A DNA stretch of 64,000 nt, taken from positions 1,798,001 to 1,862,000 of the forward strand of contig NZ_CP072934.1 in the NCBI RefSeq assembly GCF_024453815.1. The letters are read 5' to 3'. A model generated the notes under the pieces. It saw nothing but the letters and a program-made list of their open reading frames with translations. It did not search any database and had not been told where the DNA came from. A program made the position numbers and the translations under genes. This DNA comes from Corynebacterium pseudogenitalium. GTDB taxonomy: Bacteria; Actinomycetota; Actinomycetes; Mycobacteriales; Mycobacteriaceae. Below, in pieces: positions 8,583 to 17,416 of this stretch (the first letter of the stretch is position 1; each line of letters starts with the position of its first letter).

Positions 8583-9209
8583 GCTCAGCGACTTGCTGTG
8601 GTAGACGGTGCCGAAGGGGGCGTCGATACGCACCCACCTGCCTGCGCTCGAAACCCGCAGGTAGCGAGGCACTTCGACCGGGGCTTCGAACCCCGGAATG
8701 AGCCCAAGCGAGGTGCAGGTAAACACCGCACGCATGGGTATTTCAAGTTTCGGGCCGCGGTCGTCCGCGTCGACGGTGATGACCACGGCGTCGAGAAGTG
8801 AAACCGGCGGGCCGAGCGGGCCCGCGAACTGGCGCGCAAGGTTTCGGCCTTCGTCGGCGAGCTGACGCGCTGTAGAAATAGGCACCTCTTCGCGCAGCAC
8901 GAACCCTTGCGCCGGTGGCAGTGCCCCAGGCCAGTTCTGATCCTGCGCCGCGCCAAGTGTTCCCGTCGCAGTTTCGAGTGCCTCGAGAACCCGGCGCGCA
9001 GGCACCACCGCACCGTCGCGGGAGATAGTTCCGCGGACCCGGCGCGAGGCGACGCAGTCGAACGGGGTGGTGACAAAGACATCGACGTCGTGTTCCCCGA
9101 CTCGCTGGAACCGCGCGTAGGCGTCATCCTGGAGTGCGAGGGCGCGCTGCAGCAGGGCGCGCAGTCCGCGCTCCCCCTGCTCAACAACAAGCGTTTCGGT
9201 GGTAGCCAC
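8571..9209 (-). CDS. Conserved actinobacterial protein of unknown function (Rv2474c-like position)
   Basis: A 212-residue protein with no signal peptide or membrane segment. The N-terminal half is helical and charged (QGERGLRALLQRALALQDDAYARF), and the C-terminal half is beta-rich. I recognise no domain. It sits directly downstream of the thioesterase gene (stop and start one base apart), so the two are likely co-translated, and the same gene order occurs around Rv2474c-Rv2475c in M. tuberculosis. A role linked to acyl-CoA thioester hydrolysis is inference from position only. Confidence 0.8.
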   Translation of the reverse strand: MATTETLVVEQGERGLRALLQRALALQDDAYARFQRVGEHDVDVFVTTPFDCVASRRVRGTISRDGAVVPARRVLEALETATGTLGAAQDQNWPGALPPAQGFVLREEVPISTARQLADEGRNLARQFAGPLGPPVSLLDAVVITVDADDRGPKLEIPMRAVFTCTSLGLIPGFEAPVEVPRYLRVSSAGRWVRIDAPFGTVYHSKSLSLFV

Positions 9210-9668
9210 CTATGCCTGCCCCAGCTCGTCGTCACCGTCGAGCGTTGTGTAGGCGCGGGCAAGGATGCCGAGCTCCTGCGAGGTGATTGCTCGCGGGCTC
9301 GCCGTCCGTTTATCCACGGTGACCTGTACGCAATCAATCACGCAACAGACGCTGCCTTGTGCGTCCTTGATCTCCTGACGCGTCGTAAAGGACGTGTTGC
9401 CGAGGTGGATCACCTGCGTATCAACGGTCACTGCCTGCGTGTTCGGCAGCACTGGGCGAACGTAGTCCGCTTCGATGCGCCGAACGAACACCACAAACTC
9501 GTACCCCTGAGACTCGAAGAACTCCTGGGCAAACGCGAGTCGCGCCTGCTGCGCGATCTCGATGTAAGCCGAGTTTGTCACATGGCCGTACCGGTCAAAA
9601 TCGTTCCACCTCAGCGAGATGGAGTGCGTGTGAATCCTGCCGCGCATATTCTGTTCCGACATAGCCAT
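9210..9668 (-). CDS. Acyl-CoA thioesterase (4HBT hotdog family)
   Basis: A 152-residue hotdog-fold thioesterase. The family active-site segment is LRWNDFDRYGHVTNSAYIEI, where the aspartate of the NDFDRYGHVTN stretch is the expected catalytic residue, followed by a long helix (QQARLAFAQEFF) and beta strands. It hydrolyses acyl-CoA esters; chain preference is unknown. An AGG-rich ribosome site lies just before ATG 9668. Co-directional with and 18 nt downstream of ettA, as Rv2475c is near Rv2477c. Confidence 0.88.
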   Translation of the reverse strand: MAMSEQNMRGRIHTHSISLRWNDFDRYGHVTNSAYIEIAQQARLAFAQEFFESQGYEFVVFVRRIEADYVRPVLPNTQAVTVDTQVIHLGNTSFTTRQEIKDAQGSVCCVIDCVQVTVDKRTASPRAITSQELGILARAYTTLDGDDELGQA

Positions 9669-9686
9669 TTCCTACCTTTTCCGCTG

Positions 9687-11357
9687 TTAGCGGCTGAGCT
9701 TGCGGTGGGTGACGCGCGACGGCTTCGCCGCTTCCTCACCGAGGCGCTCAACCTTGTTCTTCTCGTAGTCGCCGAAGTTGCCCTCGAACCAGTACCACTT
9801 GCCTTCCTCAACGTTGCCTTCCCAGGCGAGGATGTGGGTACAGGTGCGGTCCAGGAACCAGCGGTCGTGCGAAATCACGACAGCGCAACCTGGGAACTTT
9901 TGCAGCGCATTCTCAAGCGAGCCAAGGGTTTCGACGTCCAAGTCGTTGGTCGGCTCGTCGAGCAGGATCAGGTTGCCGCCCTGCTTCAGCGTCAGCGCCA
10001 GGTTCAGGCGGTTACGCTCACCACCGGAGAGCACCTTGGACGGCTTCTGCTGGTCAGCGCCCTTGAAACCGAACGCCGAGAGGTAGGCCCGCGACGGCAT
10101 TTCGTTCTGGCCGACCACGATGTAGTCGAGGCCGTCCGAGACTACTTCCCACACCGTCTTTTCCGGGTCGATGTTTTCGCGGTTCTGGTCGACGTAGGAC
10201 AGCTTCACGGTCTCACCGACCACGACGGTGCCTGCGTCTGGCTCTTCCAGCCCAACGATGGTCTTGAACAGGGTGGACTTACCCACACCGTTCGGGCCGA
10301 TCACGCCCACGATGCCGTTGCGCGGCAGCGTGAAGGACAGGTCCTTGATCAGGACGCGGCCGTCGAAGCCCTTGTCCAGGTGCTCGACCTCGACGACCTT
10401 GTTGCCCAGGCGTGGAGGCGTCGGGATCTGGATTTCTTCGAAGTCCAGCTTCTTGTACTGCTCTGCCTCGGCAGCCATTTCCTCGTAGCGTTCCAGACGC
10501 GCTTTGTTCTTCGCCTGGCGCGCCTTCGGCGAGGATCGTACCCACTCGAGCTCGTTCTTCAGACGCTTCTGCAGTTTCTGGTCCTTCTTGCCAGCAACCT
10601 CGAGGCGCTCGGCCTTCTTCTCCAGGTAGGTGGAGTAGTTGCCCTCGTATGGGTAGAGCTTGCCGCGGTCGACCTCACAGATCCACTCGGCCACGTTGTC
10701 CAGGAAGTAGCGGTCGTGGGTAATCGCCAGAACTGCGCCCGGGTAGGACTGCAGGTGCTTCTCCAGCCACAGGACGGACTCGGCGTCCAGGTGGTTCGTT
10801 GGCTCGTCGAGCAGCAGCAGGTCCGGTTCGGACAGCAGCAGCTTCGCCAGCGCGACGCGGCGGCGCTCACCACCGGAAAGCTTGGTCACCGGGCTATCGG
10901 ACGGCGGGCAGCGCAGTGCTTCCATCGCCTGCTCAATCTTGGAATCGACCTCCCAGGCGTCAGCGGCGTCGAGCTCCTCCTGGAGTTTGCCCATTTCTTC
11001 CATGAGCTCGTCGGTGTAGTTCGTCGCCATCTCTTCAGCGATTTCTTCGAAGCGCTGCTTCTTCTCGAAGATGTCGCCGAGGCCCTCTTCGACGTTCTCT
11101 CGAACGGTCTTCTCCTCGTTCAGCGGTGGCTCCTGCAGGAGGATGCCGACCGTTGCGCCGGGATCCAGGAATGCTTCGCCGTTGTTTGGCTGGTCAATCC
11201 CCGCCATGATCTTGAGTAGCGAGGACTTACCTGCGCCGTTTGGCCCAACGACACCAATCTTGGCGCCGGGATAAAAGGCCATGGTGACATTGTCCAAAAT
11301 GACCTTGTCACCGATGGCCCTGCGAACGTTTTTCATCGTGTAGATGAACTCAGCCAC
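9687..11357 (-). CDS. ettA: Energy-dependent translational throttle protein EttA (ABC-F)
   Basis: A 556-residue soluble ABC-F protein with two ATPase domains. Walker A motifs are GPNGAGKSS and GPNGVGKST, signatures LSGGERRRVALAKLL and LSGGERNRLNLAL. A charged interdomain linker of about 80 residues (YLEKKAERLEVAGKKDQKLQ...) is the P-site tRNA interaction motif, and the short arm insert in domain 1 fits EttA rather than resistance-type ABC-F proteins. EttA binds the ribosomal E site and gates translation according to ATP/ADP ratio. No membrane segments. Orthologous to Rv2477c. Confidence 0.95.
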   Translation of the reverse strand: MAEFIYTMKNVRRAIGDKVILDNVTMAFYPGAKIGVVGPNGAGKSSLLKIMAGIDQPNNGEAFLDPGATVGILLQEPPLNEEKTVRENVEEGLGDIFEKKQRFEEIAEEMATNYTDELMEEMGKLQEELDAADAWEVDSKIEQAMEALRCPPSDSPVTKLSGGERRRVALAKLLLSEPDLLLLDEPTNHLDAESVLWLEKHLQSYPGAVLAITHDRYFLDNVAEWICEVDRGKLYPYEGNYSTYLEKKAERLEVAGKKDQKLQKRLKNELEWVRSSPKARQAKNKARLERYEEMAAEAEQYKKLDFEEIQIPTPPRLGNKVVEVEHLDKGFDGRVLIKDLSFTLPRNGIVGVIGPNGVGKSTLFKTIVGLEEPDAGTVVVGETVKLSYVDQNRENIDPEKTVWEVVSDGLDYIVVGQNEMPSRAYLSAFGFKGADQQKPSKVLSGGERNRLNLALTLKQGGNLILLDEPTNDLDVETLGSLENALQKFPGCAVVISHDRWFLDRTCTHILAWEGNVEEGKWYWFEGNFGDYEKNKVERLGEEAAKPSRVTHRKLSR

Positions 11358-11463
11358 GTAAAAACCCCTTTAACTGAAGCGGACATACATCGTTTCACAG
11401 GGTACATCAGCGAAAGGTGAACGTGCGCTTCCCCAGCGCCGAGCGAGAGCGCAACCGCGGGCG

Positions 11464-12072
11464 TCAGAACGGCGCGGGGCCGTCGTCACTTTCGCCGCTG
11501 CCAGCACCCACAGCTACCGGCTCGAGTTCAGGCGACTGCGGTTGTGGTTCCGTAGCCGCCGCCGAGTCCGACGCCTGCATCTTCATTTGCTCGAAGTAGA
11601 ACTCGCGCTCCTCTTCCGTCATGAAGTCGACCGCCGTCTTGATCTTCACCGCAGGCTGGCCCTCGAGTGTGTGGCCGTTCTCGGTGATCTTCCAGGAGGA
11701 GATCTGGTGCATGCCGAGCTCGAACGCGACCTTGTCCGCTTTCAGCACGGTGCGGTACCGGTTGAGCTTCTCACCGGCGTCGTTAGTTTCCACCCAGGTC
11801 TCCGTGACCAACCGTCCGGAGACCATCACCGGCGCGCCACGGAACAGTGAGGTGCGCGCGTTGATGGCGAGCTGGTTCCAACACTCGACGTCGATGTAGA
11901 GCTGGTCCGTGTCCTCCCAAATGTCGCGGCCTTGGTTGTCCTGCTCGCCCGTGCGCCGCCTGCGGGAGGACGCGATGCGCATCTTGCACACCGAGTTTCC
12001 CGACGCCGGGAACCACTTAAAGTACGGTGCTGCCGTCAAGTTTCCGCATACGGTGACGTTCATCTGGCTCAT
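11464..12072 (-). CDS. Single-stranded DNA-binding protein (second actinobacterial paralogue, Rv2478c-like)
   Basis: A 202-residue protein with an N-terminal OB fold (MSQMNVTVCGNL ... DIWEDTDQLYIDVECWNQLAINA ... SLFRGAPVMVSGRLVTE), residues about 1-115. A variable tail follows, ending in the acidic tip DDGPAPF, which in SSB proteins recruits partner proteins. It is upstream of ettA on the same strand (106 nt). The main ssb of this genus lies beside rpsF/rpsR; since those genes are absent here this is the extra paralogue, by position equivalent to Rv2478c. Confidence 0.88.
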   Translation of the reverse strand: MSQMNVTVCGNLTAAPYFKWFPASGNSVCKMRIASSRRRRTGEQDNQGRDIWEDTDQLYIDVECWNQLAINARTSLFRGAPVMVSGRLVTETWVETNDAGEKLNRYRTVLKADKVAFELGMHQISSWKITENGHTLEGQPAVKIKTAVDFMTEEEREFYFEQMKMQASDSAAATEPQPQSPELEPVAVGAGSGESDDGPAPF

Positions 12073-12206
12073 TGTTGTGTCCTTTCAATTGTTTGCTGAA
12101 CTGGTACAACTCGGAGCTTTCCAGTGCAGAAACAGAAAAGAAAGGATGCGGCCTTGCAGCCTGTGGATTGATTTTTGGAATTCCACAGATCCCAGGGAAT
12201 CGTCGA

Positions 12207-14231
12207 TTAGCCCTTGTGCTGCGGGGTATCCGACGTGTACTGTGCGAGCATTTCGTTGTAGGCGCGCCACTCGGCGTCGTCAGTCTCGTCCGCGATGCGG
12301 TCGACCTCTGCGGTTTCTGCGCGGTCCTCGCGCCACCACAGGATGAACAGCACACCGAACACGATAACCAGCGGGAACGAGCCCGACGCCCAGGCGATAC
12401 CGCCGCCCACCTTCTGGTCCGCCAGCAGATCCGGGTCCCACGGCAGGAGCAGCGAACGGTAGAACTCCTCGCCCATCACGGTGTTGAGCTGCATGAGGTA
12501 CACACCCATAAAGAGGTGCACCGGCATGGAGATCCACAGCCACAGCAGGCGCGTCTTCGCCGTCACGCGCCCCTCGATGTAGTCCGGGCCGATGAGCTCC
12601 CAGAAGTAAAAGTAGCCCGACACCAGGAACACCGCGTTCATGATGACGTGGCCCGCGTGCTCCGAAATCATCAGCTCGTACAGGTCAGTGAACACGTACA
12701 TGACATAGAAGAACACCAGGAACTGCACCGCGGACACCGGCGGGTACGTCACGATGCGCAGGAACTTACTGCGCTGGAAGGACTGCGCCCACAGCCGGGG
12801 GTTGAACTCCCCGGACGGGTAGGCGTCGATAATGAGCGACAGTGGCGCGCCCAGCACGAGGAACACCGGCACCCCCATCGACAGGATCATGTGGACGGTC
12901 ATGTGCGCCGAGTAAGAGGCCGGCATGTGCAGCCCGATGCCGGAGCACATCGTGACTACGACGGTCGCGCAGCCCAGCAGCCACCACGCCGTGCGCCCCT
13001 TCGACCACCCGCTCACCCGGCGCGTCAGGTGCAGGTAGTAGACGGCCAGCAGGATCGCGATCACGCTGTAGAGCAGCTCGAATCGCCACAGCCCGACCCA
13101 GTTCGCCCAGGTCAGTGGGTCCTCGAGGTTGTAGCCCATCTGGATCTGCATCGGGGTGAGGTTCGGGTCTCGTGGCGGTGGCGGCGGAGTGCGTCCGAGC
13201 GTGACAGCGAGGCCAGTCACGGCGGCCATCACCAGCACTTCCACCGCGCCGAGCCGTACGAACGCTCTGCGTTGCGACGGCCCCTCCGCCTCAAGCGCCG
13301 GAATCGTGCGCTCGCGGTGCGCATACCCCATCAAACCAAGCAGCAGTATGCCAACCAGCTTGCCCACCAGCACCCAGCCGTAGGCGTAGCGGGTGATGTC
13401 GTCCAGGTGCACGCGGATCGCGCCATTAATCACGCCCGACACCGCCATCGCTACGAACGCGAACAGCGCGATGCGCGAATATCTGCGCACCGCCGGTGCC
13501 AAGTCCGGCCCCAACCTGAAACCGTGCGCCACCAGCGCCATCAGGGCACCAACCCACACCAGCAGGAACACCAGGTGCCAGATGAAGGAGTTCGTGCCGA
13601 AGTCGTGATCGCCACCGGTCGCGGAGTGACCAGTCAGCGCCAGCGGCATAATCGCCAACAACGAGCCGATGAACAAAGCCACTTGCGACCACCAGCACGA
13701 CACCCGGTACCCCGCCACGGCCACACACGCCGCGATTGCCGCGACAATCAGCCAGACGCGGGCGTCAGCAACCTTGTCCAGCGCCAAGGTCCAGGCGTCG
13801 ACCTCAAACATCACGGTGCTCAGCGGCTGGCCTGAGACGTCGGAAAGCACCAGCGGCACCATCACCACTCCGATCAGCGCCAACCCCGCGGATGATGCCG
13901 CCCCCGTCCGGGAAGCAATCACCCCGTCGACGGTCAAGTGCGCGCCGTTGAGGTCAGCGCCCGTCTGCTTCGGCGGCAACAACCACGCCGAGAAGAGAAA
14001 GGACCCAGCTGCCAGCGCGGCCAGTACCCACGCTGCGCCCCGCAGCGCCGGCAGTCCGAACGTCGTCAACGCCCCCGGATCCGGGATGCCCAACGCCGCG
14101 AGCGAGGCGCCCGCGAACATCTCCGAAATCACCCCGGCGATGAGCGCCGCGACGAGCCCCGCCGCAAGATACAACGGAAACGCCGCTTTCACCGCCGACT
14201 TTGAGGCAACCTGCGCATTTGACATGCTCAC
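12207..14231 (-). CDS. Copper-resistance D / cytochrome c oxidase assembly (CtaG) fusion membrane protein
   Basis: A 674-residue integral membrane protein with roughly fourteen hydrophobic segments. The N-terminal half has CopD-like features (e.g. SNAQVASKSAVKAAFPLYLAAG, GTNSFIWHLVFLLVWVGALMALVAHG). The C-terminal half has the CtaG/caa3-assembly pattern with membrane histidines (GLHMPASYSAHMTVHMILSMGVPVFLVLG, SEHAGHVIMNAVFLVSGYFYFWELIGPDYIEG). The family is proposed to handle copper for cytochrome oxidase. The start is at 14231 with a palindrome-rich region further upstream. It ends with a short acidic cytoplasmic tail. Confidence 0.9.
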   Translation of the reverse strand: MSMSNAQVASKSAVKAAFPLYLAAGLVAALIAGVISEMFAGASLAALGIPDPGALTTFGLPALRGAAWVLAALAAGSFLFSAWLLPPKQTGADLNGAHLTVDGVIASRTGAASSAGLALIGVVMVPLVLSDVSGQPLSTVMFEVDAWTLALDKVADARVWLIVAAIAACVAVAGYRVSCWWSQVALFIGSLLAIMPLALTGHSATGGDHDFGTNSFIWHLVFLLVWVGALMALVAHGFRLGPDLAPAVRRYSRIALFAFVAMAVSGVINGAIRVHLDDITRYAYGWVLVGKLVGILLLGLMGYAHRERTIPALEAEGPSQRRAFVRLGAVEVLVMAAVTGLAVTLGRTPPPPPRDPNLTPMQIQMGYNLEDPLTWANWVGLWRFELLYSVIAILLAVYYLHLTRRVSGWSKGRTAWWLLGCATVVVTMCSGIGLHMPASYSAHMTVHMILSMGVPVFLVLGAPLSLIIDAYPSGEFNPRLWAQSFQRSKFLRIVTYPPVSAVQFLVFFYVMYVFTDLYELMISEHAGHVIMNAVFLVSGYFYFWELIGPDYIEGRVTAKTRLLWLWISMPVHLFMGVYLMQLNTVMGEEFYRSLLLPWDPDLLADQKVGGGIAWASGSFPLVIVFGVLFILWWREDRAETAEVDRIADETDDAEWRAYNEMLAQYTSDTPQHKG

Positions 14232-14379
14232 TACCCTACGTTTGCAATCTGCATGTTCCCAAGTTTTTCGACGCCCACTTCTCCCCCTCTACGTCACAAG
14301 TGTGAACAATAGCTTCTTGCTCAGCCCCACCAGGACTCAGACCTGTCGGGGACAGTTCACTTAAAAGAACGCTGCCATC

Positions 14380-14895
14380 CACCATTCGCTGATTCCGCGC
14401 CGCGGACACTCGGCTTGCCACACCCTGTCCGCGGCAGCACGTTCACCAGCCGTTTGAGAAAACCAACCGCTTAATCTGTCCGCCCCACGGACACGCAACC
14501 GATGATGCCTCAACCCGGAAAAACTGTCCGCCCCGCGGACAACCCGCATGCCACACCCTGTCCGCGGCACCCCTCCCACCTTGCGGATTGAGCAGAACCA
14601 ACCACTTACCCTGTCCGCCCCGCGGACACGCACCCGATGATGCCTCAACCCGGAAAAACTGTCCGCCACGCGGACAACCCGCATGCCACACCCTGTCCGC
14701 GGCACCCCTCCCACCTTGCGGATTGAGCAGAACCAACCACTTGCCCTGTCCGCCCCGCGGACACGCACCCGATGATGCCTCAACCCGGAAAAACTGTCCG
14801 CCCCGCGGACACCCTGACCGCACTCTGTCCGCGGCAGCCCTCTCACCAGCAGCTCCAGAAAACCCACCACCAATAAGTGTCCGCCGCGCGGACAC
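14380..14895. repeat. Array A of 17-bp palindromes (TGTCCGC-NNN-GCGGACA) with a 135-bp tandem unit
   Basis: At least eight full or near-full palindromes with 7-bp arms and a 3-nt spacer occur, e.g. at 14477, 14525, 14612, 14660, 14747, 14795 and 14878, plus half-elements TGTCCGCGGC near 14426, 14560, 14695 and 14825. A longer unit repeats in tandem: copies begin at 14476, 14611 and 14746 (135 bp apart), the third diverging after about 70 bp. Each unit carries two palindromes and one half-element. Apparent open frames on both strands here (rich in CPPRGH, RGADR) are by-products of the repeats. Confidence 0.9.
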
Positions 14896-14935
14896 CCAAC
14901 GCAGAGGGTCCGTCGCGAAAAACGCCACGGTGGAT

Positions 14936-15498
14936 TTACGAGTCTGATTCAGCAGCGCGGCGCTGACGCTGTAGCTTCCCGTGTGCACGGGCGATGCGGT
15001 AGAAAGTCCGCAAGCTCGCGAGCTGCAACCCGCTGTCTTGCGCCTTCTGATAGATGGCGTCCGCGCTCAGGTCGGGGTGGGCGTCGAAAAGATCGAGAAT
15101 CTGTTGTACATCTGAATCCGGAATACGTGGGATGTTTCGTTCGCGGTGAGGGATCGGATTTTCCTTTTTGGGCCTCGGGTTGGTCTGGTAATAGCGCCTC
15201 GAGCGTGAGATCTTCAAAATTTTGCAGGCGCGACTCATAGAATGCCCGACGCCCATGAGTAGATCCAGGAACTCGTTTTCTTGACGTACTCCTTCCTCGT
15301 ACCGCTTCGTTTCTTCGGGGCTTAGAATTTTTCCGCCGCGTCGGAGGTCCCGCCATGTTGCTTTGGCAGAGACCCCATAGCTTTTCCCAGGACATCGCTA
15401 GTGTCCTTCCACAGCTTGGCTTCTTTGCGCAGTCGAGCATTTTCTCGTTTCAGCGCCTCGTATTCTTTGCGTGGCATCGTTACTTCGTCGTTGCTCAT
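14936..15498 (-). pseudogene. IS3-like transposase remnant (OrfA-like leucine zipper plus truncated OrfB)
   Basis: A 58-codon frame (15322-15498) encodes a coiled-coil segment LKRENARLRKEAKLWK like the zipper at the end of IS3-type OrfA, but lacks the usual N-terminal helix-turn-helix. It ends at TAA just after an A5 run; in the -1 frame reading continues as KILSPEETKRYEEGVRQ ... MSRACKILKISRSRRYY ... SLRTFYRIARAHGKLQRQRR to 14936. That section matches the N-terminal HTH part of IS3-type OrfB. The DDE catalytic core is missing, so it cannot transpose. The break lies next to palindrome array A. Confidence 0.6.
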
Positions 15499-15564
15499 GG
15501 TTTTCCTTTCGCTTAGGGCCTAGCCAAGATATTGCCACACAGTTAAGGGCAAACCCCCAGGCGC

Positions 15565-15570
15565 TACGCT
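15565..15570 (+). promoter_or_regulatory. -10 hexamer of the deo regulator
   Basis: TACGCT ends 7 nt before the ATG at 15578, with no ribosome site between, indicating a leaderless mRNA. Confidence 0.5.
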
Positions 15571-15577
15571 GTAGTGC

Positions 15578-16522
15578 ATGGACACACGTGATCGGGATGC
15601 GCTGACGGCTGCCAAGTTGTATTACCGCTCGGAGCTGAGTCAGGCGGAGGTTGCTGCGGAGATGGGCTGCTCCCGTCCTACGGTGGCGAAGCTTCTGCAG
15701 CACGCGAAGGACCGTGGCTACGTCACTATTGAGGTACACGACCCGCAGGAGGCGGACGAGATCCTGATCGAGGATCTCACCTCCCGGTACACGCTGGAGG
15801 GTGTGCGGATTGTTCACCCGGCGAACCCATCTGCAGCGATCATGGAGGATCTTGGGGTAGCGGGCGCGCGCTACCTGGAGTCGATGCCGTTGGATGGCCT
15901 TTCGGTGGGGGTGTCCTGGGGAAAAACGCTGCTCAACATTGCGCGGAATCTACGATCGACGAACATGCGGGCGCGCCAGATTGTGCAATTGAAAGGTGGG
16001 TCGTCGCGTTCCAACCTGGCAACGAATGACTTTGAGACGATCACCGGTTTCTGCACCGCGTTCAACGCGCCCGCGTTAACGCTCCCACTGCCTGTCATTT
16101 TTGAGCGAGTGGAAACTAAGGAGATCGTGGAGCAGGATTCCCATATTGCGGACGTACTGCAGCAGGGGCGGGAGACCGACGTGGCGGTGTTCACGGTGGG
16201 TTCTGTGCGAAAGCAGAGCTTGCTGATGAATCTGGGGTACCTGTCTGAGGAGATGTCGCGGGAGCTGCTCGGGGTTGCGGTGGGGGATGCTTGTTCGCGG
16301 TTCTACACGCGGGAGGGGGATGTGGCGTCGAAAAGAATTGATGATCTGACGGTGGGCATTGAGCTTGACGAGCTGCGGGCGAGACCACGTCGAGTGCTGG
16401 TAGCTGGGGGTTTGTATAAAGCTGAGGCGATTGAGACGGCGCTGTGGATGGGGCTGGCCAGTGATTTGGTGATTGATCAGCCGACGGCGGTTCGGGTGCT
16501 GGAGATTGCGAAAACTCGCTAA
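15578..16522 (+). CDS. SorC/DeoR-family transcriptional regulator of the deo operon
   Basis: A 314-residue regulator. Residues about 12-50 are the helix-turn-helix (LYYRSELSQAEVAAEMGCSRPTVAKLLQHA). The rest is a sugar-phosphate-binding domain of the SorC family (GVSWGKTLLNIARNL, GDACSRFYTREGDVAS, VLVAGGLYKAEAIETALWMGLASDLVIDQ). The position immediately upstream of deoD-deoC suggests it represses the deo genes and responds to deoxyribose 5-phosphate, as B. subtilis DeoR does. The inducer is inference. A 34-bp inverted repeat lies between its stop and deoD. Confidence 0.9.
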   Translation: MDTRDRDALTAAKLYYRSELSQAEVAAEMGCSRPTVAKLLQHAKDRGYVTIEVHDPQEADEILIEDLTSRYTLEGVRIVHPANPSAAIMEDLGVAGARYLESMPLDGLSVGVSWGKTLLNIARNLRSTNMRARQIVQLKGGSSRSNLATNDFETITGFCTAFNAPALTLPLPVIFERVETKEIVEQDSHIADVLQQGRETDVAVFTVGSVRKQSLLMNLGYLSEEMSRELLGVAVGDACSRFYTREGDVASKRIDDLTVGIELDELRARPRRVLVAGGLYKAEAIETALWMGLASDLVIDQPTAVRVLEIAKTR

Positions 16523-16568
16523 TTGACGCCCCTTCTCCCCCATCTGGGGTGTATCGCACCCCCAATCA

Positions 16569-16602
16569 GAACATTTGCAAACTTTAATATTGCCATATGT
16601 TC
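16569..16602. promoter_or_regulatory. Candidate operator of the deo regulator
   Basis: An imperfect inverted repeat: GAACAT at 16569-16574 and ATGTTC at 16597-16602, with inner GCAA at 16577-16580 and TTGC at 16590-16593, in the AT-rich gap just upstream of deoD. Size and symmetry fit a SorC-family operator; binding by the adjacent regulator is inferred. Confidence 0.5.
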
Positions 16603-16660
16603 CTAGCGGTCTTAGAGTGGACACCGAAAGGTCAACCAGATACTGCAAAAGGAGTTGCAC

Positions 16661-17380
16661 ATGTCCACCCCGACCGTCTCCACCCCGCACATCGTCCCAA
16701 CCGGACCTATCGCTGAAACCGTCCTCATGCCGGGCGACCCACTGCGCGCGAAGTTCATCGCAGAGACCTACCTGGAAAACCCAGTCCAGTTCAACGCCGT
16801 GCGCAACATGCTCGGCTACACCGGCACCTACCAAGGCCACGAAGTTTCCGTGATGGGCTCCGGCATGGGCATTCCGTCCATCAGCCTCTACGCCTACGAG
16901 CTCATTCACTTCTTCGGCGTAAAGAAGCTCATCCGCGTCGGCTCCTGCGCATGCTTCCAGCCTGACATGAAGCTCTTCGACATCATCGTCGCCTCCTCCG
17001 CATCCACGGACTCGCACTTCATCGAGCAGTACGACCTGCCGGGCACCTACGCCCCGACCGCGTCCTGGAAGCTACTTGAGGCGACCTACAAGGAGTCGCA
17101 GAAGCAGGGCGTCGACATCCATGTGGGCAACATCTTGTCCTCCGACGTCTTCTACAACTTCAAGGACGACGTCAACGACCGCTGGGCGAAGATGGGCGTA
17201 CTCGGCGTCGAGATGGAATCCGCCGGCCTCTACGCCGTCGCCGCCGAGGCAGGCGTTGACGCGATGGGCATCTTCACCGTGTCCGACGTCATCGGCTCCG
17301 GCGAGAAGGCTTCCGCTGAGGAGCGTCAGAGCGCGTTTACCCAGATGATGGAGCTGGCGCTTCCGCTGGCCGCCGTCTAA
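16661..17380 (+). CDS. deoD: Purine-nucleoside phosphorylase, DeoD type
   Basis: A 239-residue hexameric-type phosphorylase cleaving purine (deoxy)ribonucleosides to base and (deoxy)ribose 1-phosphate. Seen: phosphate-binding GDPLRAKFIAE, GSGMGIPSISLYAYEL, RVGSCACF, substrate loop VEMESAGLYAVAA, and the catalytic Asp in TVSDVIGSGEK. ATG 16661 is chosen because AGGAG lies 6 nt upstream; a TTG two codons earlier is not needed. First enzyme gene of the deo operon, 138 nt after the regulator gene, followed by the permease 36 nt later. Confidence 0.95.
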   Translation: MSTPTVSTPHIVPTGPIAETVLMPGDPLRAKFIAETYLENPVQFNAVRNMLGYTGTYQGHEVSVMGSGMGIPSISLYAYELIHFFGVKKLIRVGSCACFQPDMKLFDIIVASSASTDSHFIEQYDLPGTYAPTASWKLLEATYKESQKQGVDIHVGNILSSDVFYNFKDDVNDRWAKMGVLGVEMESAGLYAVAAEAGVDAMGIFTVSDVIGSGEKASAEERQSAFTQMMELALPLAAV

Positions 17381-17416
17381 CCCGCAACCCATCCCACACG
17401 TTTGAAGGAACTCACC

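Noticed and set aside
12072..13835. 587-codon frame on the + strand across the CopD-CtaG gene
   Set aside because: It is an antisense shadow rich in Arg/His; the opposite strand has clear membrane-protein features and homology.
14380..14895. CRISPR-like array at 14.4-14.9 kb
   Set aside because: Repeats are short palindromes with irregular spacing, the longer unit is a 135-bp tandem duplication whose spacers are also repeated, and there are no cas genes.
14443..14988. Long open frames on both strands in array A (up to 181 codons, rich in RGADR/CPRGGQ)
   Set aside because: They exist only because the GC-rich palindromes lack stop codons in several frames; no ribosome sites or homology, and both strands are open at once.
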